DNA of 64,000 nt from Atriophallophorus winterbourni (GCA_013407085.1 JACCGJ010001965.1:1-64000), one strand, 5' to 3'. Shown: positions 25,201 through 35,579, numbered from the stretch's first letter. The notes: generated by a model from the sequence alone, not told the origin. Numbers and translations are program-made.

Positions 25201-28200
25201 CATAATGCGTAAAATACGATTTTGGTTTTACACACACACATAGACACACGGATATATGAAATATACACGACACATGACATACACGAAACGGATTGCGAGT
25301 CGAAACTGGGGGCGTGCAGGAGGCTGCAATCGACTGTGAAAAATCCTCAGTATCCGGGAGAGGCAGGCCACTGAGATTAGTTTCCTCATGAGTGTCATCG
25401 GTAGCCGAACTGACGAGCGATACGTTGGTTACATCGTGATCTTCAGACCGACCAGATGAATGCCGCGCTCGGTGGTGGGCAGTGGACTGTTTAAGCGGCT
25501 GAGGGGAACGCATCGCATCACGAGAAACTGTTTGATTCATGCTGATGAGAAAGAAATATCATTTAGTCAAACAAATAAACTCAAGATATGGCTCAGCAAT
25601 AGAGGAGAATATACGTAGCTCAGGATGGGGATGTTGTTCAGATGGTGTTCGTCGAGCTTGTGTAATTGTTGGCAGACGTTTCGTCATCAAGCTAGATGAC
25701 ATCATCAACAGAACTTCTTTCGAAGTGACTTGAAATTGACAATGACAATAAAAAATAAAACGGATTCCGAGAGGAGTAGAATGATGTTGATTTACGGCTG
25801 GGCTGTGGTAACAGTTTAGACACACGAAAATCACACATTTTGAAAAAGTATTGTTTTCTATCTACCTACGTAACAACCCGTGATTATAGTCAACCATTGC
25901 ACGGGGGCGTAGCGTGACCCCGAGCTTGCGTTTTTTTGTATAATTCACGCATCACTGGTTGTCGAAAATGTGATTTTCGTGAAACGTCCCAAAATTCACA
26001 ATCAAACTAATCACCACAAAACGATTAAATTATTTTACCTAATCGAGCATGGTGGGGAAAAATGCTAAAATTTAGACCCAGTGACGTTGATGGACAGGGT
26101 AGATTTACATCGAATGCTCACATCAAATGGTCAGCTGTTGTTAAACTGATTCATTAACATGAACCGAAACACACATGTCGTTACCACAACAAGGAATACG
26201 CTACGAGCAACGAAGTAGATGAACCGAACGAGAAAAACTTACGGAACTGTCAGATCAGGTTGTGGATCATACACGTTGTCGATTTCTGTCTCTTCTTCAT
26301 CTTCTACATCACTTTGAAGCAACATTCTTTCCTTTTCTAACGCAATTTCGCCCAGTTTTTGCGCCAAATGTTGTCTGCGTAGGCGGCCTGCGTAACGAAT
26401 GGCTAGCTGCACCGTGGCCGCATCCGGCATTAAACGAGCCACGTTCAAACTGGCCCAGTCTGATTCTAGTTTCGCGGCCAACTGTGCAATGTGTAACGGG
26501 AGCATAATGAACAAAGGTGCAAGTTTGGTTGGATCGAACGAACGAACGAACGAACGAAAAGCGGAAACTTACAGCAAACAAGCGAAGAAGGACACCCTTC
26601 CGTTTGATCAAACATCGATCGCTGAGATTAGACAGAATTTCCGAAGTCTCCGATTCTTCTGCAGAGAGTGAATGCAGATTGGGACCCCAAGAAGGCCAAT
26701 CCTCACCGATCATGCTGCGCAAGTACGTTTCCTAAAATTTAACAGCATACAGCTTTTAGTGAAATTACATTACTTACTTACTTACTTTATTCCTTGAGTT
26801 CCTGGAGGAACATAGGGTCTCGGCAACTTGTCTCCAGAAATTACATTAGTAAACTGGAACGGGACTTCACGCAATAAACTTTATCTATTTCTTAGACTGA
26901 TTATTTTGCTTGACAATCAGATCGAAAACTTGACGCAATCAATGTGCCAACGCATAACGAGGCACATGTGTATATATGAAAGCACAAGCCTGATCCAGGC
27001 AGTGTCGCACGGTCAGAGACTGCATGTGGGCTAAGATACTGCAGGTTGCCCAGGCCAAGACAGATATGAGAAATACAGAACAAAGATGGTAGTGAGGCTC
27101 AAGTGTGTTTCTATCATGCAGCTCACTACCCATGGCCAATCAAATTAGCACGGTGTTAGCCGCACAGCCATCTAGATGATCGGGCCAGTTGGTTAGTTTC
27201 ACAGAAGACCACAAACACACCCCAGTTTCTAAGCTGTTATTTACATCGATTTAAAAAAATGGGATACGTTCTTTATGAGGTCTCGTTAACATAATTGTTT
27301 TAAGGTTGCCTTTCCTTTTTTCCCTCGTTGATGATTGCAGTATCTCGTTTGCACGAGTGCTTCATTCTCTATCAAGCTATCTGTAAAATCATCGTCACTG
27401 CTCGAATCCACAACCGTGTTGTGCATCTAACACCGGGTTAAATTGATTTCCTATTGATAGTAACCTGTATAAGAAAACACGTGGGAGTCTCACTGTCACT
27501 TCTATTTTCATTTCATAACTGTCTTTACCTGGACATCCTGACAGTATTTTGACCCAAATGCAGTCTGCCATTCTGCGGCACTTGCTTGGATCTAAACGTG
27601 TGATTTCATACATTCATACATACAAAGTAATGGCCATGCAGTGGAGCAGATTTCACGATAGGATTGGAATTGTCAGTCGCGTCTTGAAATCCCAAACAAG
27701 TTTGGATTGGTCAAACCTTATTCCCTATCAAACCCAGGCACGCTTTCCATTGGGGAATTATCTTTAAAGTTTGATGTAAATGAAATCGGAGAAACTTTTA
27801 GCCTATGAGGATTGATAAGGAAATCGGAACAAAAGCGGAAAACTGAGTTGAACTTACACTGTGATAATGCAAACCTAAGAATGTCTCGCAAACATTGCCA
27901 TGCAACAACAAACAAGGGGACTCACTTCAAGATCAGCTTGATCGGTTCCAATGGAACACAACGGGAGTCGGAAATCCAATGCAGACAACACGGGTCTAGG
28001 GAACACACGAGGCCATTTTGACGCTTTGCAATAAATGGCCTGGAGCTGACCGAGAGTGAACTGTTGCGTGGCATCCGTTTTGGCACTGAGGGCGAAATCA
28101 GTCGATTCAACAATCCCGACCAGAAAGTAATGATCCGAGTGACGATTTGACGGTTTGATAAGCGAACGGGTATTGCACACTTGGGCCCAGTGATATTCGG

Positions 28201-31200
28201 GGTTTTTAGAAGTACGCGTGTGCAGCAACCGTCGAACGGAACCAGTCGAATCATGGGTGTATAATCCACCGAGGTCCGAGAAACCGAACCAACTCAAACG
28301 GATGGATTGTGAAGGCTCTTGATTTTGGTCAATCGATGGGCTAAGTGGCAACGATTGCCAACTCGAGAGCACACCAGATAACCAACCTGGAGTTTGAGTA
28401 CGTTTATCCCCTAGTGCGATTCCACCAAGGTAATATATACGCCATACCAGTTCCCCTGTAGCTGTGGAGGCGACTATACCCATAATCGGTTGAAGCGGAT
28501 GACTGCACATGGCCACAACTCCCTTACCGGGCAAACTAATCGGAGGTAAGCCAAGCTTGGTGACCTGGAATAGACGTAAACCAGTAGCAGGGCGTGAAAG
28601 CGAAGCGGCTGGTGCGGGTTGAGCAAAAACGCGCAACTGTAATTTTGAAGTGGCAACAACCGCGTAGCCACGTTGCACAGGGTCATCGCTGGGAACGAGG
28701 CAAATGGCTTGGCATCCTTCACCCGGTGGCAGTTTTATTGTCCACTCAGAGGAAGCAGAATCCGACGCCCCACCAGGCGTATTCGTGTCAAGTGGGAGAA
28801 CAGCGATCTGACACAAATCAGCGGGATCTAATTCTTCACCGTTATCCGCGTCATCTGCCAATGATGGATCATCCGAACCCTGGAAAAGAATACCAGAGGA
28901 CGATAATCATACACATAGATGGCGAGTTGGAGTAAAAACAATCAGGAGTAGCAATGAGTGACTATGAAGTTTTATCAGAGTAAAGCAACAGAAACGTACG
29001 TCATCCGAACTCAACGAGTAATGAAGCAAATATTCAAACAAGTCAAACGCAGCGGTGCTGTTTCACAAATGAGGGAAATGGGTTGATACTGAACGTGACA
29101 TGTATACAATTGTGACTCGTTAGCTTAAATCCATTGAGGATACGAACACAAAAACTGCTGCTGCAAGCCACGCATGGTGGGCTATTCGTCGGTCGTTCTC
29201 GGCGATTACTCCACAAATGTTTCGCATCCTTTATTTTACATACGTGAGACCAGTTTTGGAATATCGTTGGCCAGCCACCTATCCACAAACTAAGGAAGAA
29301 CGTGATCAGTTGGAAAAAATGCAAACGCGGGCCACGAAATGAGTACAAGGATTGAAATCAATTCCTTATGTGGAGAGAGTTCAACGCTTCAAGCTCATGT
29401 CACTCAGTATCCGGCGTGTGCGCTACGACCTGCTGCTAACCCGTCGCATATTACTGGGAGCTTATCGTGACGAGATGCGCGAGTTTTCCCATCTCGTGAC
29501 GGACTCAAGAACCCGTGGCCATGCTATGAAGTTTCAAAAGCGAAGGACACTACGCCTACCACAGGGATTCACGCTCTCAACACGAATTGTTAACTTGTGG
29601 AATGCGCTTCCGGAAGAGGTTATTTCAGCAAGATCTGAAAACCAATTCAAGCAACTAGTGGATAAGGTATTGCCTGTAATCAGGGCGAAGCTGAACAACA
29701 CTGGACAGGATGTCTTTAACTGAGGTTCTCCTGGACTAAGTTGCTGATATGAAGAGATGCGGCTTACAAGGGTTTGACCCTCTGTCGTCTATCAAGAAGA
29801 AGAAGAGAGTGAAAGACTAATGATCAGTACATGTTACTCAAGTTCGGATAGGAAATGCGTGATACTGCATCCTTTATTGCAATACACTATCAGACACAAG
29901 AGTGCAAAAATAACTTTTGGTATGTCCTGAATGATCAGGTTCACTAACCATATTTCTTTGCTCTAATTGGATATCTCGTGAAGTGTTCCATCATCCGAGA
30001 ATGATTACAGGTAAACAGTGCGAAATAAAACATAATTGGAAGTCAAAAAATAACGATACAATGATGCACTCTACTAGCGATCGGATTAAAAACGTAAAAT
30101 ATCGTTGGACTCACGGAAGAAGCAAGCATAAGAGCAGTCAGACTTAAATCTGCCATGGTATAGCCGGCCCTGTTAGCCAGACGAAGGCTGTGATGCAAGG
30201 TAGTATCGTGAAATTCCATCTCAATTGAACCGAAATCTGTGGCGTTATCATCGTCCGCATCTGCCGCCTCGTCAGATCCGCCACGATATTGGATCACGAG
30301 ACCGATTCGATTCCACACCATGAAACGTTCTCGAAAGCCTTGAGTGGAGATTATTCGATTGCAGAATTTAAGTAACATGTGATCGACGGTTTAGCTTAGT
30401 AGATAAACTCTAACGTGAAGGACGTTGTATTTTGTCCATCCGTACGCAAAAAACAACGATGAGCACCGGAACTTGAAGATGACCGAATTCCTCTCGGATA
30501 GACAAAAAGAACGTTTTCATGAAAATTCAACAATATCGATGCAAACGTCATTGGCACATATTCTAGTATCATAAAGATATCATCGAATAGCACAACAAAG
30601 ATTGTGGGAAAATGTACAAGCGGACACAGCGACAATGTTACTAGCAGAACACACGTCAATTAACTGGTATGGCATGGTATGAAAGCACAAGCCTGATCCA
30701 GGCAAAGTGCCGCACAGTCAGAGACTGCACGTGGGCTAAGATACTGTCAGGTTGCCCAGGCCTAGACAGATATGAGGAAGAAAAAAGAACATGAAATGGT
30801 AGTGAGACTCCAGCCTGTTTCAGCATGCAGTTCACTAGCGTTGGCCAATCAATTTAGCAAGATATTAGCCACACAGCACAGAAGTGCTGCATGATTGCAC
30901 ATCCGTGCAAGTCGAGGGCGTCATATCACTGTCACAAATTGGTTGGAAATTACCGCAAACAAGACCTCAAACATGTCGGAAATTAACTCGTTTTTTCGCG
31001 CTAACGTTGCATTATCCATACTATCCGAACGCATCAGTAGGATAACTCTTATGTGGAATCCATTGATGTTAAGTAAATTCAATTATACCTATTAGAGTCG
31101 CGGTTAGCAAAAATAGGAAGACTGAGGGACTGAAGTGGTTGCAACAAGCAAGATACATGGAAAGCCTGAATCGCTAAAAGTTTAAGTAATTTTTATACAC

Positions 31201-34200
31201 TGTGGTCTGACAGCCAAACCAATAAACTGGTGATGTGCTGGGATGATGCTTAAAATAATAAAGCATCGTTCGTGACAGCATTCCACGTGTAGAGAAAGTA
31301 TTTGTGAAAACAATTAGCGAGGAGTAAACAACGAATCTCCCGAACTCGTCTTACTCGTGCATTACAGAACAGAAATAATGACCAGGATTAAAAAAATAAA
31401 CTTTGTTAAAACCATGAAACCAGTTAGACGAGGTGGCGAAAACTGATTTGATTAATACTCAAAGGCAACAATGGGAAACATACTTTTTGGCATAGAGCCA
31501 GGTTGAAATGGTTTTTGAACTGGTGGCCTTACTGTAATAGCTCGTGCCGCAGATTCAGTGATAACAGGCGCGTATTTATCATCGGGAACATTGGGTTGTG
31601 CGTCGGTGGGTTGCTTTAAATCTTCCACGTCATCATCGATGGGTAAAAAATCAGCTTTTATTCGTGTCAAATCGATAGAATCCGAGTCATCATTGTCAGA
31701 TACTGGTACGTTTAGAAGTTCTTGTGCTTCTTCTTCATCGATTAGTCTACTGGATTCCGCCTGGGCAGCAGCAACACGAAGAAGTTCCGATGTATCGCCG
31801 TCCTCATCACAACCTAACAAATCGTTTATGGCTGCTGCATCGAGTGTAGAATCAGACGCAATCTGAAGACAGATAAAACAGAACAAAGTACCGATACTTA
31901 CCAGTGATTTAATGAGTCCGATTGATCCATTGGTGTTCGTATACAACACTGAAGTAGATGAGCATTGCGGGTGCCAAGCCAAACTGCAGATCGCACTATG
32001 TGAAGAGTCACGGACTCTACAAAGAAAATTAGATCGGGTCAAAACTAGCTGCATTAAATGGTATGCAAGCGGAATCAAGATGAATTACAATGTAATCAAA
32101 TTAAACTTTTGGGGATCATAAATCAAAAAACGGAAAAGAGGAACTATCAAAAAATTATCATCATTGTCACCATCGAAAACAGCAGTACATCGGTAAAAAT
32201 TACCAAAAAATACCACGAAAATCCGACGAAGGTGAGGAAGGGTAATTTTGAAACATACCAAAACCGTAAAGTAACCAACAACAAACACGGACGTGTTTGC
32301 AGCTCCAATTGAAACACGCACTCAAATAGTTTTGTGAATCAGTAGAGCAATCTTAGTAAAACAGTCTTTTTGTGGCCTTTGTTGAATGAATCGTAAAGGC
32401 TATGCCCACCACTTCACTTGACACTAGATGAGAACGATAAAGCATTCTAAAATGATACTTAAAAGACGGCCGATAAAATAATTCAGACCGAATTCGCTAA
32501 GAGCGCGTAACCGCCGCGAAGCCCGATTGCACAAAAGACGCCAACTACAACAGGACGCCTTAAATATAGGCAAGTGAGTTGTCAAGAACTTCGGCTGCTC
32601 GAGACAAGTCAGCGTCTGGAGAAATTCAGGTCTCTCGCGAGTAAAAATACAGTAGAATCGTTTGTTCTCGAGTATCTGCTTATCAAACACTATTCATGTT
32701 ATTTGCTATAAACCTTAGGTAGCAACTGTTGAACAAACAATGATCAGAAAACGTCGATAGTACATATTCTATTGCGTTCGGTGCATATATGTGGAATTCT
32801 CCAACGCTAAATTTTCGAATAGAATCTTTTTCACAGCATTGATTCCATTAGCGTGGCGGGATAAAGTAGCCGAAATCTGATAATTTTGTCAGATTTAATG
32901 GAAATGTCTATAGACGAAATACGCTGACAGTATGATACAAGGTATAAGTGAAATATCCTCAATGCACAAAGAATTGAATGGCATATAGATTTGAGATCGA
33001 TACAACTGTATAATGGATTTCTTCGGTATAAAAATACTCCGAATGGCGTTGCATACACAAAACATATTGAAATTTTACCAAATACGTTATATACTTTGGC
33101 CAAACTGATATCGGTATTCGTGAAAAAATCAACAAAGGTTTTTTTAAAAAGATTCAGCATTATTCTCAAAACACGTTACCTTTATTCTACCCAAATCAGG
33201 AATGAACATCTCGTGTAGATGCTGCTTGCAAAAACACCTGGAGCAGAGTCTCGTAGACGGTTAGTCGGTGCACACCAACTCTTTCTGGTAACTCCCTGCT
33301 GTGCTGCAGATTATGCAAAGGCTAGAGGAGGTGACTCGAACAAACGCCGAGTGGTGCTGGGGACGCCACCTTGTACCCTAATTCTCAACACTCTTCATTG
33401 AAGCCGACTCATCTTCCAGGAGATAGTCGCACAAAACTAAACTAAAACTGCTTGCATCGCGCACACCATTTCATATATCTATGCAAGGATGTGTAACCGC
33501 ATAGTAATTTTACAGCCTATGGTGAAATTGTGTTAAATTGATTTACCGACGAGAGAAAGCTATATGCGAAAACGCACTGGAGTCTCACCACCAGTTTCAC
33601 TTACATAAATCTGTATAGGTATGTACAACAGAATTGCAGCTCTTGTGTGGTCTATAACAGTGTGGCGCTTTTCCTGGCTACAGGCTTGTGATTGTTATTA
33701 GTTATTGTAAAGATGAATTGACGACTTCCAAAACAAAAGATGTGATTACACTACTCATGACACAATAAGCAACGCATATACCATTAAGAGATCACTGAAA
33801 GTAATGGATTAAAAAAGAACAAGATGAAATCACCTTAAATTTAAACAAAATGTGAACAAACGTACCGATGAACAACCTGTCGATTTTCCAGCCGCCAGAC
33901 GATTATCCAACCATCGTCACAACCGGCTGCAATATAAGCACCATTTGACGACACCGAACACACAGCAATAGGTTTGCTTATCTGAGGACACGATAGATAG
34001 CTCAATGTTTCCCAAGTGTTGCGTTCATACAAGCATATTTGTTTGTCGATTGGGACTGCTAGAAACTACAAAGATAAGACAAATTAACTAGAGAATCGAA
34101 AAAATACTTCTCCATGAATATCCCAGCATAGTCTACAAAGGCTCAGTGCAAGTTTCGGATCATTGCACGGTGAGAGGGCTTTGATACGTTTCACTTCCTT

Positions 34201-34806
34201 TCTGTCATCCAATTTCCAGATACGAACGGTGCCGTCGCATGACGCGGAAGCCAGATATAAGTCCAGTGGATCAAAAGCAACGCTCAAAACCCCAGCAGAA
34301 TGGCCTTCTAATTTATATTCACGGTCCTCGATAGACAAAAAGTTTACAACCTTGATAGAAAAGTCACTAAACATAAGGAGTTGAGGAATGAAAAGAAAAG
34401 TACCAGCTGCAGGCAGCAAGCTTTGTGGCATCTTTGTTCAAAGCCACATGCATGACCTCCGCTGTGAAACGCGTTGCCATTCCCTCAGGTAGACCATCTT
34501 CGACTTGAATAACATGTACGCAAGTCCCTTCGGTAGCAACGACGAGTGTTTCATTCTAGCAATGAACCATAGCAATGAAAACGTTACCCGATAAACGATA
34601 CAATTGATTTTTTCGCCAATTACATGTTCCATTGGATTAGTATCATTTATTTCATTAAAATTCTTTATGATTCCATCCGTACCAGCAGAAAATATCCGTC
34701 TTAGAAAATATTCAACCAGAATATGTTGTTACCTTCCATCAGGATCAAAGATAGCTGTGGTCCAGCCTTTTGCGTGAGCTCGTATCAAGGTTTGAACTCC
34801 AGACAT
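20758..34806 (-). CDS. WDHD1: WDHD1 / AND-1 / Ctf4 replisome adaptor, complete 16-exon gene
   Basis: Exons, 5' to 3' on the minus strand: 34806-34733, 34699-34588, 34555-34404, 34366-34108, 34065-33866, 32016-31902, 31862-31484, 30338-30115, 28879-27926, 26731-26573, 26481-26243, 25541-25283, 24673-24488, 22237-22164, 22083-21969, 20934-20758. Every junction has GT-AG borders and matching phase, giving 1225 codons plus TAA; vertebrate WDHD1 is about 1130 residues. Domain order fits the family: WD40 propeller (about residues 1-305), acidic linker (305-425), SepB/Ctf4 second propeller and helical domain (about 425-955), disordered Ser/Thr-rich region (955-1130), HMG-like segment (1130-1167) and a basic tail ending SSRLSSFRFQNSAQE, which resembles the vertebrate C-terminus. 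In the family this nuclear protein forms a trimer at the fork and links CMG helicase to polymerase alpha-primase. Identification rests on colinear similarity recognised by eye; exon borders are inferred. Confidence 0.93.
21200..21405 (-). repeat. SINE-like repeat in WDHD1 intron 15
   Basis: Starts with the GTATGTATG tail on the plus strand and runs to the GTTAGCCGCACAGCAC head. Same transcriptional direction as WDHD1. Confidence 0.9.
22588..22770 (-). repeat. SINE-like repeat in WDHD1 intron 13 (copy 1)
   Basis: Carries the tail-proximal ATGAAATCA.A.GGCTGATC segment and GTGGGCTAAGATACTGTCAG; the middle is deleted and the head segment (GTGTTAACCGCACAGCACAG) follows. Confidence 0.75.
22984..23075 (-). 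repeat. SINE-like repeat in WDHD1 intron 13 (copy 2, truncated)
   Basis: Only the 3' half is present: CACAAGCCTGATCCAGGCAA to CAAGTTGCCCAGGCCCAGA. Confidence 0.8.
24488..25541 (-). CDS. WDHD1: WDHD1 exons 12-13: disordered Ser/Thr-rich region
   Basis: Exon 12 (25541-25283) begins at the CAG|C acceptor and reads PMNQTVSRDAMRSPQPL and later PPVSTRNPFR; the NPF.. tract has a counterpart in the vertebrate linker. Exon 13 (24673-24488) reads DGPSASVGSTSASHPTRGRG and KLAQSLKSKESRSVKKRQA. Both are low complexity, rich in Ser, Thr and basic residues, and have little sequence conservation. The assignment therefore rests on open frame, GT-AG borders, matching phases (2 into exon 12, then 0 and 0) and position between confident exons. 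The 609-bp intron between them holds a truncated SINE-like copy. Confidence 0.8.
24873..24990 (-). repeat. SINE-like repeat in WDHD1 intron 12 (truncated)
   Basis: Diverged 3' half: TATGAAATCACAAGCCTGAT to GAGGCCTAGAAAGATATGAG. Confidence 0.7.
25587..25735 (-). mobile_element. Penelope-like element 3' scrap in WDHD1 intron 11
   Basis: The reverse complement is nearly identical to 58140-58257, the 3' end of the Penelope-like element there. Shared features are GAAGTTCTG, TGATGATGTCATCTAGCTTG, ATGACGAAACGTC and TATATTCTCCTCTATTGCTG-like sequence. It contains the hammerhead-like motif described in the findings, with CTGATGA changed to TTGATGA at 25708-25702. Confidence 0.8.
26243..26731 (-). CDS. 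WDHD1: WDHD1 exons 10-11: helical part of the SepB domain
   Basis: Exon 10 (26731-26573) continues the helical bundle with ETYLRSMIGEDWPSWG and ends KGVLLRLFA. Exon 11 (26481-26243) reads LAAKLESDWASLNVARLM, then TVQLAIRYAGRLRRQHLAQKL and GEIALEKERMLLQSDVEDEEE, a clear match to the family's helical block in which the conserved features are NLAIKYA-like and LAQKL-like segments followed by an acidic run. The 91-bp intron contains a short AACG microsatellite (about 26535-26558) next to the exon 10 donor. In Ctf4 this helical domain is the docking face for client peptides, so conservation here supports a functional gene. Confidence 0.92.
26966..27172 (-). repeat. SINE-like repeat in WDHD1 intron 9 (copy 1)
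   Basis: ATATATGAAAGCACAAGCCT through ATACTGCAGGTTGCCCAGGC to CACGGTGTTAGCCGCACAGC. Near full length. Confidence 0.9.
27411..27627 (+). repeat. SINE-like repeat in WDHD1 intron 9 (copy 2, diverged)
   Basis: TAACACCGGGTTAAATTGAT, GGGAGTCTCACTGTCACTTC, CATCCTGACAGTATTTTGAC, and a CATACATTCATACATACA tail. Opposite orientation to copy 1 in the same intron. Confidence 0.8.
27926..30338 (-). CDS. WDHD1: WDHD1 exons 8-9: SepB/Ctf4 core domain
   Basis: Exon 8 (30338-30115) starts with FRERFMVWNRIGLV and contains MEFHDTTLHHSLRLANRAGYTMADLSLTA, cut by the schema limit only in that I quote parts: the EFHDT..HH and YT.ADLS signatures are typical of the WDHD1/Mcl1/Ctf4 middle domain. Exon 9 (28879-27926) is the largest exon at 954 bp, fully open, and carries WTIKLPPGEGCQAICL, CSHPLQPIMG, LSWFGFSDLGGLYTHDSTG, WAQVCNTR, SDHYFLVGIVE and FPRPVLSALDFRLPLC in family order. 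In yeast Ctf4 this region makes the trimeric hub that binds helicase and polymerase peptides. An acidic insert (residues about 506-528) makes it longer than the vertebrate form. The intron between the exons holds a CR1-like fragment in antisense. Confidence 0.94.
29110..29815 (+). pseudogene. CR1-like LINE 3' end in WDHD1 intron 8
   Basis: An open 123-codon frame (29352-29723) reads SIPYVERVQRFKLMSLSIRR, VRYDLLLTRRILLGAY and LPQGFTLSTRIVNLWNALPE, followed by SARSENQFKQLVDKVL. This is the C-terminal region of CR1-like polymerases (RRxRxDL, FxxRxxxxWNxLP, FKxxLD). Upstream decayed sequence at 29110-29350 extends it. It lies antisense to WDHD1. Confidence 0.8.
30668..30905 (-). repeat. SINE-like repeat in WDHD1 intron 7
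   Basis: Full-length copy: GGTATGGCATGGTATGAAAG tail side, GACTGCACGTGGGCTAAGAT, GCATGCAGTTCACTAGCGTT, and the head CACAGAAGTGCTGCATGATT. Best reference copy in minus orientation. Confidence 0.92.
31484..32016 (-). CDS. WDHD1: WDHD1 exons 6-7: last WD blade and acidic linker
   Basis: Exon 6 (32016-31902) completes the propeller with AICSLAWHPQC and a GSIGLIKSL strand, as in the family's last blade. Exon 7 (31862-31484) encodes an acidic, low-complexity linker (LLGCDEDGDTSELL, SDNDDSDSIDL, PIDDDVEDL) and ends with VQKPFQPGSMPK, the conserved KPFQ segment just before the SepB domain. Intron 6 is only 39 bp. Exon 7 ends in phase 1 at A|gtatgt and joins exon 8 across a 1145-bp intron that carries a SINE-like copy. 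The linker is expected to be flexible and is poorly conserved in the family; the KPFQ block is the useful anchor. Confidence 0.9.
32286..32430. repeat. Dispersed repeat R3, copy 2, in WDHD1 intron 5
   Basis: Partial similarity to 5040-5190: AACACGCACTCAAATAGTTT, GTGAATCAGTAGAGCAATCT, and CACTTCACTTGACA. Non-coding. Confidence 0.4.
33230..33430 (+). mobile_element. Probable LINE untranslated sequence in WDHD1 intron 5
   Basis: A GC-rich tract (GAGTCTCGTAGACGGTTAGT ... CTAGAGGAGGTGACTC) unlike the surrounding AT-rich intron. It resembles trematode LINE leader sequence in composition only. No coding motif. Confidence 0.3.
33525..33697 (+). repeat. SINE-like repeat in WDHD1 intron 5 (old copy)
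   Basis: Strongly diverged: GTGTTAAATTGATTTACCGA, CGCACTGGAGTCTCACCACC, AAATCTGTATAGG, AGTGTGGCGC, CAGGCTTGTGATT. Confidence 0.6.
33866..34806 (-). CDS. WDHD1: WDHD1 exons 1-5: N-terminal WD40 propeller with micro-introns
   Basis: The start ATG is at 34806-34804 and opens MSGVQTLIRAHAKGW. It fits because the next residues (TTAIFDPDG, then RRIFSAGTDG) are the first WD blade of WDHD1. Later blades are readable: LEGHSAGVLSVAFDP with LASASCDGTVRIWKL in exon 4, and SSNGAYIAAGCDDGWIIVWRL in exon 5. The four introns are 33, 32, 37 and 42 bp, whereas intron 5 (33865-32017) is 1849 bp. A TTTTAG trinucleotide-type acceptor lies 12 bases upstream of the ATG (34819-34824), so the 5' UTR may be spliced or trans-spliced. 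In the family this propeller binds replisome partners and DNA. Confidence 0.93.
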
Positions 34807-34830
34807 TGATCAATTGTGCTAAAATCTTAA
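34807..34830 (-). promoter_or_regulatory. Possible 3' splice or trans-splice acceptor before the WDHD1 ATG
   Basis: Reading the minus strand, ATTTAAGATTTTAG precedes CACAATTGATCA and the ATG. The position and TTTTAG form fit a 5'-UTR intron acceptor or a flatworm spliced-leader acceptor. The pyrimidine tract is weak. Confidence 0.3.
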
Positions 34831-34974
34831 ATAACACTAAAGTTAAACTACATGAATAGATAAAATGTAATTATCAACTATATGGATATCCTTAGTAAAT
34901 ATCATCAGTATTTTTCGCAAAAGTATTGGAACGATATTCAGTATAGATTATTAGAAGTAAGTTATAATGGGAAA

Positions 34975-35340
34975 CAAAGCTAAACAAGGTTATACTTGAA
35001 TGCCACTGTTGCATAGGGTTGGTACAACGAACCACGATGATCAAACACAGAATCACATAGTGATTAGTGGTCAAGCACTCAAGGCGCTTATGGATGACCA
35101 AAGTGATGTGTTGCTCACATCCCCCGAAATTACATTCTACTACCGGTTTCTGGCTGTTTTCCGTCATCAGGTGTAGACAGTAAGATTAGGTTCAGTGAGC
35201 CTTGAAACAGTGGATAAATGGTAAACAAGGTTATACTTGAATGCCACTGTTGCATAAGGTTCGTACAACAACAGAAACCGGAAGTGGTGTAATTTCGGGG
35301 TGTGTGAGCAACACATCGCTTTGGGAAACAAAACTGTTCT
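34975..35340. repeat. Inverted-repeat element R2 (two juxtaposed parts)
   Basis: Inverted arms of about 60 bp lie at 35097-35160 and 35270-35333 (CAAAG(T/C)GATGTGTTGCTCAC ... CCGAAATTACA ... ACCGGTTTCTG). A second unit, ACAAGGTTATACTTGAATGC with CACTGTTGCATA, occurs in direct orientation at about 34985 and 35224. The ATCAGGTGTAGACAGTAAGA and AGTGAGCCTTGAAACAGTG segment also occurs at 62290-62340 and, inverted, at 62905-62955. Confidence 0.65.
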
Positions 35341-35579
35341 AATAGAAATGATCTACGGCACAAAATGATACAGGATCCTCAGCTTTTTCGATAAATAAAC
35401 AAAATCAATAGTTGGGAATTGTTAAAAGGATGGAATATGAGAAAATAACATGTTTTTTCAATTTTAAATAATTGTAGGTGGCGTCTCAAAATAAACAAAG
35501 GCTTCACTGACTGTAATCCTATAACAAGTGGTGTTCCACCGGGTACTGTGTTGGATCCGTGTTTACTATACAACAAGGA

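Noticed and set aside
25041..25282. Extension of WDHD1 exon 12 to the end of its open frame
   Set aside because: The CGT|gtatgt donor at 25283 keeps phase with exon 13, and the sequence beyond is compositionally intronic.
31558..31866. 102-codon Ser-rich plus-strand frame
   Set aside because: Antisense of WDHD1 exon 7.
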